A stretch of 64,000 nt of DNA, taken from assembly GCA_946886405.1 (NCBI GenBank), contig CAMPIO010000006.1, forward strand, positions 1 to 64,000, in the 5' to 3' direction. The position numbers were made by a program, and so were the translations under genes. Positions 53,291-62,859 of this stretch are shown here, piece by piece (position 1 is the stretch's first letter; each line of letters opens with the position of its first letter). The notes beneath the pieces were generated by a model. That model was not told the origin of the DNA and made no database searches. It was given only the letters and a program-made list of their open reading frames with translations. The DNA comes from an uncultured Pseudoxanthomonas sp. (GTDB lineage Bacteria; Pseudomonadota; Gammaproteobacteria; Xanthomonadales; Xanthomonadaceae).

Positions 53291-55543
53291 TCAGAACTTG
53301 AACGTCGCAGTCAACACGGCCGAGCGTGCCGCGCCGGGTGTCGCCCAGCCGTTGTTGCGTACGCGAGTGAAGTATTGCTTGTCGAACAGGTTGTCGATGT
53401 TCAGCTGCAGGCCGAATCGCGCATTGAACTGATAACCCGCCATCGCCCGGTGCATCGTGTAGCTCTTCACACGCGGTGCGTTGGCGGTACTGGCCGTATG
53501 GAAGTCACCCTGGTAGGTGACGCCGTAGCCGAACGTCCAGCCCTGCAGTGCGTAGGTCGTCCATGCACTGGCCGAGTGCTCCGGCGTGTTGGGCAACGGA
53601 TTGCCGGCCTGGGCGTCGATGCCCGTCGTCTCCAGTACGCGATCGGACACGCTCTGCAGGACTTCGCTGTCCAGGTAGGTGTAGTTGGCGAAGATCGACC
53701 ATGCGCGCGTGATGTTGCCGGCGACGCCCAGCGCGACACCGTCCACGCGCGCCTTGCCGTCCAGTTGCTGCGTACCCGACGGGTTGTCCGGATTGTTGGG
53801 GTCGGCGACCTTGTAGTTCTGGCGTTCGTTGCGGAACACGGCAGCGGTCACCGCCAGGCGCTCGTCGAGCAGATTCCACTTGGTGCCAAGTTCGATGTTG
53901 ACCGCCGTTTCCGGATCCACCTCGCAGGTCTGTGCCGTGCAGGCGCCGTTGACCGACCCCTTGGATGGCGTCTTGGAGTTGGCATACGACAGATAGATGC
54001 TGCCGTTGTCGGCGGGCTTGAACAGCAAGCCGGCGCGATAGGAGAACAGGTCGTCTTCGTTGCGGAAGGTGGGACCGACGGTGATGGTGCCGCCGGCTGC
54101 CGGCGTCGCATAGGTCAAGGAGCGCGTATCACCCTCGTTATGCTCGTAGCGTGCACCCAGCGCCAGTTGCCATTGCGGGTTGAACGTGAGCGTGTCGAAC
54201 ACGTACAGCGCCTGGTTGTCGAGCGTGCCTTCTGTCGTCCCCGCGCGGATGTAGTTGATGGGACCTGCATACACGTTGTCTGGATCATGGATGTCCATCA
54301 CCGGGTACACGGGCGCGGTGCCGTTGGCGTTGCGCTGCGTGTTGCCGTTGTCCAGATCGTAGGTTTCGTGCATGAACGACGCGCCCGCGACCAGCGCATG
54401 CTCGACGCGACCGGTATTGAAGCGCGCCGTAACGTCGGTCTGGCTCAACGCCAGGCCGTTGCTGGTGTTGCGCGTCGTGCCACGCGGGCCGCTGGGCAGA
54501 TAAGTGCCGGGCGTGCCGCACGCCAGGCCGTTCGCGGGGTTGACGCCGCTGTCCAGGCACCAGGTGCCCTGCGTCGGATTCACCAGCACGTACTGGTCGA
54601 CTTTCTGGAAACGGGCAAGACTGCGGACCGAAACCTTGTCATTGAAATCGTGCTCGAATACGCCGGTCAGCACGTCGATGTCGATTTCCTGCTTGTCCAT
54701 GTTGCGGTAGCCGAAGTAGGCATCGCGGCTGATGCCCGGCAGCAGTCCGCCGTACGCAGCGAAATAGGGAAGCCCGTACTCCGGGATGTTCTCGTCATGC
54801 TGGTGGAGGTAGCTCAACGTCAAGCGCGTGTCCGAGCCCAGGCCGATCGCGAACGAAGGCGCGATGCCCCAGCGCTTGTACTCCTCGACATCGCGGTCCG
54901 GCACGTCGTTGCGATGGAACATGGCATTGACGCGCAGCGCCTGGCCGTTGCCGAGGTCGTGGTTGCTGTCCACGGTGGCACGCCCGAAGCCGTCCGTACC
55001 TGCACCCAGCGTCAGCGTGCTGAAGTCGCTTTCGCGCGCGGTCTTGCTGACCAGGTTGATGTTGCCGCCGACCGAGCCGGCGCCGGACATGGCCGAGTTG
55101 GCCCCGTTGATCAGTTCGATGGACTCGAGGTTGAAATTGTCCGTGCGGGTGTATTGCGCACTGTCGCGGACACCGTCCACGGTAATGTCGGTGGTGGCAT
55201 TGAAGCCACGCAGGTTGATGCTGTCGCCGTATCCGCCGCCGCCTTCGCCGGCACCGAACGTGATGCCGGGCAGCGTGCTGAGCACGTCCCGCAGGCCGAG
55301 AAGATTCTGCTGCGCCATGACCTCACTGGTAACCACGGTGACAGTCTGGGGCGTATCCACCAGTTCTTCGGTGTACTTCGGCGAACTGGCCTTGCGCACA
55401 CGTTCGCCATGGACTTCGACGGTGTCGAGCTGCTTGGCCTGGCCGGACGCATCGGCAGGCGTGTCGCCGGCGGGTGCGGCCAGAGCGGGAGCGGTGATGG
55501 CCAGCAGCAAAGCCGTGGCGAGGGGAGAGTGGCGCAGGTTCAT
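53291..55543 (-). CDS. TonB-dependent catecholate siderophore receptor (Fiu/PiuA-like)
   Basis: 750 residues. Signal peptide (MNLRHSPLATALLLAITAPALAA), TonB-box-like QLDTVEVHGER, plug with DTPQTVTVVTSEVMAQQNLLGLRDVLSTLPGITFGAGEGGGGYGDSINLRGF-type residues, and a barrel ending in RSAVLTATFKF with terminal Phe. Most like Fiu and PiuA siderophore receptors, an assignment strengthened by piuC downstream. A start at 55549 is possible; 55543 has GAGG at better spacing. The Fur-like site at 56114 is upstream. Confidence 0.92.
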   Translation of the reverse strand: MNLRHSPLATALLLAITAPALAAPAGDTPADASGQAKQLDTVEVHGERVRKASSPKYTEELVDTPQTVTVVTSEVMAQQNLLGLRDVLSTLPGITFGAGEGGGGYGDSINLRGFNATTDITVDGVRDSAQYTRTDNFNLESIELINGANSAMSGAGSVGGNINLVSKTARESDFSTLTLGAGTDGFGRATVDSNHDLGNGQALRVNAMFHRNDVPDRDVEEYKRWGIAPSFAIGLGSDTRLTLSYLHQHDENIPEYGLPYFAAYGGLLPGISRDAYFGYRNMDKQEIDIDVLTGVFEHDFNDKVSVRSLARFQKVDQYVLVNPTQGTWCLDSGVNPANGLACGTPGTYLPSGPRGTTRNTSNGLALSQTDVTARFNTGRVEHALVAGASFMHETYDLDNGNTQRNANGTAPVYPVMDIHDPDNVYAGPINYIRAGTTEGTLDNQALYVFDTLTFNPQWQLALGARYEHNEGDTRSLTYATPAAGGTITVGPTFRNEDDLFSYRAGLLFKPADNGSIYLSYANSKTPSKGSVNGACTAQTCEVDPETAVNIELGTKWNLLDERLAVTAAVFRNERQNYKVADPNNPDNPSGTQQLDGKARVDGVALGVAGNITRAWSIFANYTYLDSEVLQSVSDRVLETTGIDAQAGNPLPNTPEHSASAWTTYALQGWTFGYGVTYQGDFHTASTANAPRVKSYTMHRAMAGYQFNARFGLQLNIDNLFDKQYFTRVRNNGWATPGAARSAVLTATFKF

Positions 55544-55689
55544 GAGCATCCTCAGGTGCGGTGAAGGAACACCCGGTGGCGAAGGCTGGCGGGAGAGGGG
55601 GAAATCAAGGACCGATCCGCGCGTTGATGACGCGGTGATCGGACGGACACATGTGGCGTTACCGACGGCGCGGCAGCGCGCGATGCAGG

Positions 55690-56061
55690 TCAGGCGACGG
55701 GCGGCCCGCGGCCTGGATGCCGGATGTGTCGCGAAGGTGCGACATCGGTGTAGGTGGTGCGAGTATCGAGCGCTCGTGAGGCGGACGGCGGGGAGAGCGC
55801 GTCGGTACCGGCGTCGTCGCCTTCGGATTCCGCCGGCATGCAGAGGCCTTCGGCGGATGTTTCAGTGAGCAAGGCGGAGGTATCGCCGATGGCGCCCGGG
55901 TCATCTGTTCCGGCGCCGCATTGCACGGACAGGGACGGACCCGCCGACGTCGCATGGTCCGCACCAATGAAGGCCGGCAACAGGCTGCCTGCGACCAGCA
56001 ACAGGCATGCGAAAAGCAGGCGGCCTGGCAGTGTCGGGAAAGGGCGGGCGTCGCGCGGCAC
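55690..56061 (-). CDS. Small exported protein with C-terminal HPGxxPP motif (copy B)
   Basis: 123 residues: signal or anchor segment (LLFACLLLVAGSLLPAFIGA), an acidic Ser/Thr-rich middle with two cysteines, and a C-terminus SRHIRHPGRGPPVA. The last 15 residues compare with LRLHPGQAPPHYVA in the gene at 51964. Both lie just upstream of a TonB receptor gene with a Fur-like site before them. Function unknown; a partner of the receptor is an inference from position. Confidence 0.6.
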   Translation of the reverse strand: MPRDARPFPTLPGRLLFACLLLVAGSLLPAFIGADHATSAGPSLSVQCGAGTDDPGAIGDTSALLTETSAEGLCMPAESEGDDAGTDALSPPSASRALDTRTTYTDVAPSRHIRHPGRGPPVA

Positions 56062-56113
56062 GGTGCCTCTCGGGCAGAGTGGGCTGCGACAGCCTGTCGC
56101 AGCGGTGCGACAG

Positions 56114-56132
56114 GATAATGAGAATGATTTGC
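56114..56132 (-). promoter_or_regulatory. Fur-box-like site upstream of copy B and the Fiu-like receptor
   Basis: GATAATGAGAATGATTTGC on the plus strand closely resembles the 19-base Fur consensus GATAATGATAATCATTATC in its first half. It is 53 bases before the small protein start. Confidence 0.65.
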
Positions 56133-56161
56133 GATTACAACAACATCTTTACGATCCGGAC

Positions 56162-56494
56162 TCAGTCCCGATCGTCACGGGTCCACACGCCTCCGTGCTC
56201 CAGGCGGGTGGGGAATTTCACCACTGGCGAGTAGGCCGGGGCGCAGAGGGCACGCCCGTCCCTGATGTCGAACCTTGCGCCATGCAGCACGCATTCGATG
56301 CTGGCGTCCACCGGATCGAAGGTGCCCGAAGACAACTCGAAATCCTCGTGACTGCACTTGTCCTCGAGTGCGTAGAGCACACCGTCGTGGTTGACGACCA
56401 CAATCGGCGTGCCGGTGACCTCATCGAAGACGGTTTTCAGCTCCCCGGGGAGCAATTCACCGGTAGCGCAGACGAAGGTCCAGGTCTCGCTCAT
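56162..56494 (-). CDS. Rieske [2Fe-2S] ferredoxin-like protein
   Basis: 110 residues. The cluster ligands are C47-S-H49 and C68-V-L-H71, the standard Rieske spacing. It is soluble, so probably an electron carrier rather than a bc1 subunit. The gene overlaps the GNAT gene by four bases and lies at the end of the suf operon, so it may be a carrier supplied with clusters by SUF. No oxygenase partner is adjacent. Confidence 0.93.
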   Translation of the reverse strand: MSETWTFVCATGELLPGELKTVFDEVTGTPIVVVNHDGVLYALEDKCSHEDFELSSGTFDPVDASIECVLHGARFDIRDGRALCAPAYSPVVKFPTRLEHGGVWTRDDRD

Positions 56495-57030
56495 GCCACC
56501 GCTCCTGTCAGCGACTTCTCCAGGACCTCGAACCGCAAATCGTCGCGCTTGGGAATCCCGAAGCGCTCGTCGCCATAGGGAAACGGCTTCTTGATGCCGG
56601 TCCGCACGTAGCCGCGACGTTCGTAGAAGGCGATCAATTCGCCGCGGATGTCGATGACGGTCATACGCATGGCGGGCAATGCCCAGTCCTCGCGCACGAC
56701 CCGTTCGGTTTCCGTCATGACCGCCTTGCCGACGCCACCGCCCTGCAGGTCCGGGCGAACCGCGAACATGCCGAAATATCCCGCGCCATTCTCTTCCGCC
56801 ACATGGGCGCAGGCCAGCAGCTCACCCTGGCGCTCCGCCAGCACGATGCGACTGCGCGCCCGCGCGATGTCCTGGCGAAGTACTTCGGCATCGATGCGCT
56901 GGCCATCCAGCATGTCGGCTTCGGTGGTCCAGCCCTGCTTGCTGACGTCGCCACGGTAGGCGGACGTCACCAGAGAGACGAGGGAGGGGATGTCGGCATC
57001 GGTGGCGGCGCGGAAGGTGAGAGTGTCCAT
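56491..57030 (-). CDS. GNAT family N-acetyltransferase
   Basis: 179 residues with the acetyl-CoA motif YFGMFAVRPDLQGGGVGKAVMTETE, then RMTVIDIRGELIAFYERRGYVRTG. ATG 57030 (MDTLTFRAATDADIPSL) is the family-like start. Its stop overlaps the Rieske start and it lies 47 bases after sufS, so it is probably in the suf operon. The target amine is unknown. Confidence 0.9.
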   Translation of the reverse strand: MDTLTFRAATDADIPSLVSLVTSAYRGDVSKQGWTTEADMLDGQRIDAEVLRQDIARARSRIVLAERQGELLACAHVAEENGAGYFGMFAVRPDLQGGGVGKAVMTETERVVREDWALPAMRMTVIDIRGELIAFYERRGYVRTGIKKPFPYGDERFGIPKRDDLRFEVLEKSLTGAVA

Positions 57031-57077
57031 CCGCGCATTGTAGGTCGCCGGCCGCCGTCGCGGCGGACCCGGCGCCA

Positions 57078-58328
57078 TCAGGCCAGCAGGCTGCGTGCCT
57101 TCTTCAGGGCGACGATGAAATGTTCCACTTCCTCGTGCGAGTTGTAGAACGCGAACGAGGCGCGCAGCGTCGCGGCCACGCCGTAGAACTGCAGCAGCGG
57201 ATGGGCGCAGTGCTGGCCGGAACGGACGGCCACGCCCTCAAGATCCAGCAAGGTGGCCAGATCGTGCGCATGTGCGCCTTCGATCAGGAAGGAGATCACC
57301 GCCGCCTTGTCCGGCGCACGGCCGAAGATGCGCAGACCTTCTATCCGGTCCAGTTCCTCGGTCGCATGCGCGAGCAGCTCAGCTTCCCGCGCCTCGACAT
57401 GCGCCATGCCCAGCGCATCGAGATAGTCGACCGCGGCGCCCAGGCCGATGAAGCCGGCGATGTTCGGCGTGCCCGCCTCGAACTTGTGGGGGGCGTCGTT
57501 GAACACGGTGCCTTCGAAGCTGACTTCCTTGATCATCTCGCCACCGCCAATGAACGGCGGCATGGCCTGAAGGTGCTCCTTGCGCGCCCACAACGCGCCG
57601 GTGCCGGTGGGTCCACACATCTTGTGGCCGGTAAACGCATAGAAGTCGCAGCCGATGGCAGCGACATCGACGCCCCGGTGAGGGACAGCCTGCGAGCCAT
57701 CCACCACGGTGACGATGCCGCGCTTGCGTGCCTCGCGGCAGATCTCGCGGACCGGGTTCACGGTTCCGAGCACGTTCGAGGTATGGGTGATGGCCAGCAG
57801 CTTCACGTCGCCGGTCATGGCGGCATGCAGTGCGTCCAGGTCGAGCGTGCCGTCGGCGTGGATCTCCGCGACCTTGATGGTCGCGCCGGTACGCTGGGCC
57901 ACCAGCTGCCACGGCACGATGTTGGCGTGGTGTTCCATGCGCGACACCAGGATCGTGTCGCCGGCCTTCAGGCGCGGCAGTGCCCACGAGTAGGCGACCA
58001 GATTGATCGCGAAGGTGGTGCCGCTGCACAGCACCAGTTCGTCAGACCGCACGTTGAGGAACCGCGCCAGCGTCTTGCGTGCACCTTCGTAAGCCTCCGT
58101 CGCTTCCGTGCCCAAGGTATGCACGGCGCGGCTGACGTTGGCGTTGTGTAGACGATAGAAGTCGTCGACGGCCTGGATGACGGAGGCCGGCTTCTGTCCG
58201 GTATTGGCACTGTCCAGGTAGATCAGCGGCTTGCCGTTGACCTGGCGTGCCAGCAGCGGGAAATCGGCACGGACACGCGCCCAGTCGATGGCGTCTTCCG
58301 ACGAAGCGTGGGCAGCATCCTGGCTCAT
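57078..58328 (-). CDS. sufS: Cysteine desulfurase SufS
   Basis: PLP enzyme delivering sulfur for Fe-S clusters. 416 residues. The PLP lysine is K236 in YAFTGHKMCGPTG and the persulfide cysteine is C374 in SGQHCAHP. The other active-site pieces (SGTTFAINL, MEHHANIVPW, VDGSQAVPH) are present. Its start overlaps the sufD stop. No sufE or sufU gene is in the cluster, so its sulfur partner must be encoded elsewhere. Confidence 0.96.
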   Translation of the reverse strand: MSQDAAHASSEDAIDWARVRADFPLLARQVNGKPLIYLDSANTGQKPASVIQAVDDFYRLHNANVSRAVHTLGTEATEAYEGARKTLARFLNVRSDELVLCSGTTFAINLVAYSWALPRLKAGDTILVSRMEHHANIVPWQLVAQRTGATIKVAEIHADGTLDLDALHAAMTGDVKLLAITHTSNVLGTVNPVREICREARKRGIVTVVDGSQAVPHRGVDVAAIGCDFYAFTGHKMCGPTGTGALWARKEHLQAMPPFIGGGEMIKEVSFEGTVFNDAPHKFEAGTPNIAGFIGLGAAVDYLDALGMAHVEAREAELLAHATEELDRIEGLRIFGRAPDKAAVISFLIEGAHAHDLATLLDLEGVAVRSGQHCAHPLLQFYGVAATLRASFAFYNSHEEVEHFIVALKKARSLLA

Positions 58329-59587
58329 GCCACGCCCAGCGCCGCCAGGGCGGCATCCACGCGGGACACCAACAGCTCGCGCAGGGCGGGCTGCTCGATC
58401 GCGGTCAGTGGCTCTCGGCAGAACGCCGCCGTCAGCAGTTGCTGCGCTTCAGCCTGAGGCAGGCCGCGCGAACGCAGGTAGAACATCGCTGTCGTGTCCA
58501 GCTGGCCTACCGTGGCACCGTGTGCGGCCTTCACTTCGTCGGCATGGATTTCCAGCACGGGCTGGGTGTCGATCTCGGCATTGGCCGAGAGCAGCAGGTT
58601 CTTGTTCGACAACGCGGCGTCGGTGCCGTCGGCACCCTCGCGGATCAGGATGCCGCCATGGAACACTGCACGCCCGCGATCCGCACCGAGTCCGCGCCAG
58701 GTCAGCTCGCAGGCCGTATCGCGACCGATGTGGTCGATGCCCAGCCGCGTGTCGACATGGCGGCGGCCGTGCGCCAGCAGCACGCCATTGGCGACCAGTC
58801 GCGCGTTGTCGCCTTCCAGCCGGACGTTCAGTTCGTGCCGCGACAATGCACTGCCGAGTTCCACGTCCACGCGACGGTACTCGCTGTCGCGGGCCAGTAC
58901 GGCATCGGTCCGCAGCAGCGTGGTGGCGCGTTCGCTGCCCGCTTCGATGCGGGCATGCGTCAGGCGTGCGTCGTTGGCCAGATGGACATGGCTCAATGCA
59001 TTGATGAAGTGCGCGTGGCTGTCGGTGGCGATGTGATGCTCGACCACGGTCAGCGTGGCGCCGGCACGCAATTCGATCAGGTTGCGCAGGTGCCACGCAC
59101 GATCCGCACCGTCACCGGCACCGATGAAGACCAGGTGCAGCGGCTGTTCGCTGCGGGCGTCCGGTTCGGCGCGCAGCAGCACGCCTTCGGTCGCCAATGC
59201 GGCGTTGAGACGTGCGAACACTTCGTCGTTGCGTTCGAAGCGGCGCTGCAGGAAACGCGCGGCGTCGCCGCCTTCCGCAAGCGCTTCGGACAGCAGCTGC
59301 AGACTGACGCCGTTCGGCAGGTCCGTCGTCAGCGACAGTGCGACCGAGTAGCGGCCGTTGACGAACACCGCGCGTGGCGCGGGGATGTCGGCCAGCAGCA
59401 TCGGGTCCAGCGAAGGCAGCGCCTCGACGGCCGTGAAGCTGCGGCGCTCCAGCTGGCGCAGCGAGGTGTACTTCCAGGCTTCCGTACGCGGGCCGGGCAG
59501 GCCATCGCGCAGCGCTTCGTCCAGCACCGCGCGTCGCGCGGCATCGCCAACGAACCCGGCGGACAGGGAATCCAGCAGCGCGCTCAT
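58325..59587 (-). CDS. sufD: Fe-S cluster scaffold subunit SufD
   Basis: 420 residues. Beta-helix subunit of SufBC2D with C-terminal DTTAMFYLRSRGLPQAEAQQLLTAAFCREPL and the central HLVFIGAGDGADRAWHLRNLIELRAGATLTVVEHH segments. Start ATG 59587 lies at the sufC stop (TGATG); the frame extends to 59626 but is not SufD-like. Sequence is more diverged than SufB, as usual. Confidence 0.94.
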   Translation of the reverse strand: MSALLDSLSAGFVGDAARRAVLDEALRDGLPGPRTEAWKYTSLRQLERRSFTAVEALPSLDPMLLADIPAPRAVFVNGRYSVALSLTTDLPNGVSLQLLSEALAEGGDAARFLQRRFERNDEVFARLNAALATEGVLLRAEPDARSEQPLHLVFIGAGDGADRAWHLRNLIELRAGATLTVVEHHIATDSHAHFINALSHVHLANDARLTHARIEAGSERATTLLRTDAVLARDSEYRRVDVELGSALSRHELNVRLEGDNARLVANGVLLAHGRRHVDTRLGIDHIGRDTACELTWRGLGADRGRAVFHGGILIREGADGTDAALSNKNLLLSANAEIDTQPVLEIHADEVKAAHGATVGQLDTTAMFYLRSRGLPQAEAQQLLTAAFCREPLTAIEQPALRELLVSRVDAALAALGVA

Positions 59588-60351
59588 CAGGCTGCCTGCT
59601 CCGGCGTCACGCGGTCCTTGATCCACGCGTATCCGTGCTGTTCCAGTTCCAGCGCCAGTTCCGGCCCGCCCGTCTCGACGATGCGACCCCCGGCCAGCAC
59701 ATGCACCACGTCCGGTTTGATGTAGTCGAGCAGGCGCTGGTAATGGGTGATGACCAGGAAGGCGCGGTCCGGCGAGCGCAGTGCGTTGACGCCGTCGGCG
59801 ACATTCTTCAGCGCGTCGATGTCCAGGCCACTGTCGGTTTCGTCCAGGATGGCCAGCTTCGGTTCCAGCACGGCCAGCTGGAAGATCTCGTTGCGCTTCT
59901 TCTCGCCACCGCTGAACCCTTCGTTGACGCCGCGGTGCAACAGCTCGTCTTTCAGGTGCAGCACGGCCAGCTTCTCGCGCACCAGCTTCAGGAACTGCAT
60001 CGAATCCAGTTCCGACTCGCCACGCGCCTTGCGCTGGGCGTTGAGCGCGGCGCGCAGGAAGTAGGTGTTGTTCACGCCCGGGATTTCGACCGGGTACTGG
60101 AACGCCAGGAACACGCCGGCGGCGGCACGCTCTTCCGGCTCCAGGTCGAGCAGGGGTTTGCCTTCGAACTCGATGGTGCCGGCGGTGACTTCATAGCCCT
60201 CGCGGCCGGCCAGGATGTTGCCCAGCGTGGACTTGCCGGCGCCGTTGGGGCCCATGATGGCGTGCACTTCACCGGGCTTCACGTCCAGCGACAGGCCTTT
60301 CAGGATGTCCTTGCCGGCGACGCTGGCGTGGAGGTTGTCGATCTTCAGCAT
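59587..60351 (-). CDS. sufC: Fe-S assembly ATPase SufC
   Basis: ABC-type ATPase of SufBC2D, 254 residues. Walker A GPNGAGKST, signature FSGGEKKRNEI, Walker B LAILDETDSGLDIDALK and the conserved FLAFQYPVEIPGVNN. ATG 60351 gives MLKIDNLHASV; the upstream frame runs into a repeat. An intergenic repeat separates it from sufB, an unusual feature inside a compact operon. Confidence 0.96.
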   Translation of the reverse strand: MLKIDNLHASVAGKDILKGLSLDVKPGEVHAIMGPNGAGKSTLGNILAGREGYEVTAGTIEFEGKPLLDLEPEERAAAGVFLAFQYPVEIPGVNNTYFLRAALNAQRKARGESELDSMQFLKLVREKLAVLHLKDELLHRGVNEGFSGGEKKRNEIFQLAVLEPKLAILDETDSGLDIDALKNVADGVNALRSPDRAFLVITHYQRLLDYIKPDVVHVLAGGRIVETGGPELALELEQHGYAWIKDRVTPEQAA

Positions 60352-60377
60352 GTTCGTTTCCAGTCTGATTTCTTTGA

Positions 60378-60504
60378 GCCCCTCTCCCTGTGGGAGAGGG
60401 GTTGGGGTGAGGGTCCGGCGAAGTCCTGATGGTTCGGACGTCATTGGCTTCGTCGCACCCTCATCCGGCGCTTTCGCGCCACCTTCTCCCGACGGGAGAA
60501 GGGA
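60378..60504. repeat. Dispersed palindromic repeat inside the suf operon (sufB-sufC gap)
   Basis: Two hairpins in opposite orientation: CCCCTCTCCC-TG-TGGGAGAGGGG followed by TTGGGGTGAGGG, and CCCTCATCCGGCGC...CTTCTCCC-GAC-GGGAGAAGG. It is the well-known proteobacterial type of element that flanks genes. Its place inside the suf transcript could affect mRNA processing. Confidence 0.8.
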
Positions 60505-60510
60505 AAAGCC

Positions 60511-61950
<1,440 letters not shown>

Positions 61951-61965
61951 CGGGCTGCCTACGGT

Positions 61966-62427
61966 TCAGCGGGTCGCGACCTGCACGGCGATGGATCGCC
62001 TGCGCAGGTCGTCGGAAGAGGAGGGGGGCGGGGCGATCATCTGGGCGAGGGTGAAGCCGCGCAGCGCGTCGGACACCACGTCGTTGATCAGCCGCCAGTT
62101 GGCGCGAGCGCCGCATTTCTGGGCGATGCCGCACTGGCTTTCGCTCTGGCTGCATTCGGTCATCGCCAACGGACCTTCCATGGCCTCGACGATCTCCACC
62201 AGGCTGATGTCGGCCGCCTCGCGGCTCAGGCGGTAGCCACCGTGCACGCCGCGCAGGCCTTCCACCAGGCCCGCCTGCGCCAGCGGCTTCAATACCTTGC
62301 TGACGGTAGGTGTCTCCAGGCCGGAGTGTTCAGCCAGATCGGACGCGCTGAGCACTTCACCCGGCCGCGCGGCGAGCACGGTCAGGACCACGGTGGCGTA
62401 GTCGGTGAGCTTGGTGACACGGAGCAT
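61966..62427 (-). CDS. SUF system Rrf2-family regulator (IscR-like)
   Basis: 153 residues. Winged helix N-terminus (MLRVTKLTDYATVVLTVLAA, then SGLETPTVSKVLKPLAQAGLV and GVHGGYRLSR) and three cysteines at C92, C99 and C105, matching the [2Fe-2S] ligands of IscR (C92, C98, C104). It is the first gene of the suf operon, and the promoter before it overlaps a palindrome. Likely an Fe-S-sensing autoregulator. The frame continues to 62487 but the family-like start is ATG 62427. Confidence 0.94.
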   Translation of the reverse strand: MLRVTKLTDYATVVLTVLAARPGEVLSASDLAEHSGLETPTVSKVLKPLAQAGLVEGLRGVHGGYRLSREAADISLVEIVEAMEGPLAMTECSQSESQCGIAQKCGARANWRLINDVVSDALRGFTLAQMIAPPPSSSDDLRRRSIAVQVATR

Positions 62428-62449
62428 CGGGGGAGGGTGATCCAGAAAA

Positions 62450-62466
62450 CGTACCGAAATTGTACG
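62450..62466 (-). promoter_or_regulatory. Candidate operator CGTAC-n7-GTACG over the suf promoter
   Basis: A perfect 5-bp inverted repeat with a 7-base spacer. The -10 hexamer TACAAT lies inside it (62459-62464), so a bound regulator would block RNA polymerase. Likely target of the adjacent Rrf2 protein. Confidence 0.6.
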
Positions 62467-62487
62467 CTTTTGGGCCGCTCGGCTCAA
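62459..62487 (-). promoter_or_regulatory. Sigma-70 promoter of the suf operon
   Basis: -35 TTGAGC (62482-62487) and -10 TACAAT (62459-62464) are separated by 17 bases, the ideal spacing. The predicted start of transcription is about 25 bases before the Rrf2 ATG. Confidence 0.72.
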
Positions 62488-62637
62488 ACCCCGGCGAATT
62501 TCCCCGTTCAGCGCGACAACCCGGACTGACGAATGTCACCCGCGATGGTTGACGGCTGCGACTGATGCGGACGGGTCCGGATCCGGAAGATGGGCTGCGT
62601 CCACTCCCGGACTGTCTCCGAACCAAGGATTCCCGCC

Positions 62638-62844
62638 ATGAATACGATGCACGGCACGTCCGACTCCACTCCGTCTGCCCGCGGCTTCGACCAGCGCTTC
62701 CTGTGGCGCGTACTGCTGGCGATTGGCGGCGTGTACCTGGCAGTGAAGCTGTTCCGCGGCCTCGGTCAGGTGTTCTGGACGATCTTCGGGCTGGCAATGG
62801 GCCTGGTCTGGATGTTCAACGGTCGCCTGCTCCCGTGGGGATGA
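62638..62844 (+). CDS. Small single-pass membrane protein
   Basis: 68 residues. One hydrophobic segment (about 30-55: LAIGGVYLAVKLFRGLGQVFWTIFGLAMGLVW region) after a polar N-terminus with no signal cleavage site. ATG 62638 has weak ribosome-site signals. I do not recognise the family; position is divergent to the suf regulator. Confidence 0.6.
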   Translation: MNTMHGTSDSTPSARGFDQRFLWRVLLAIGGVYLAVKLFRGLGQVFWTIFGLAMGLVWMFNGRLLPWG

Positions 62845-62859
62845 GGCGATAGCGGCCGC

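Noticed and set aside
53375..55564. 729-residue frame opposite the Fiu-like receptor
   Set aside because: Antisense shadow; the minus strand has a signal peptide, plug and terminal Phe.
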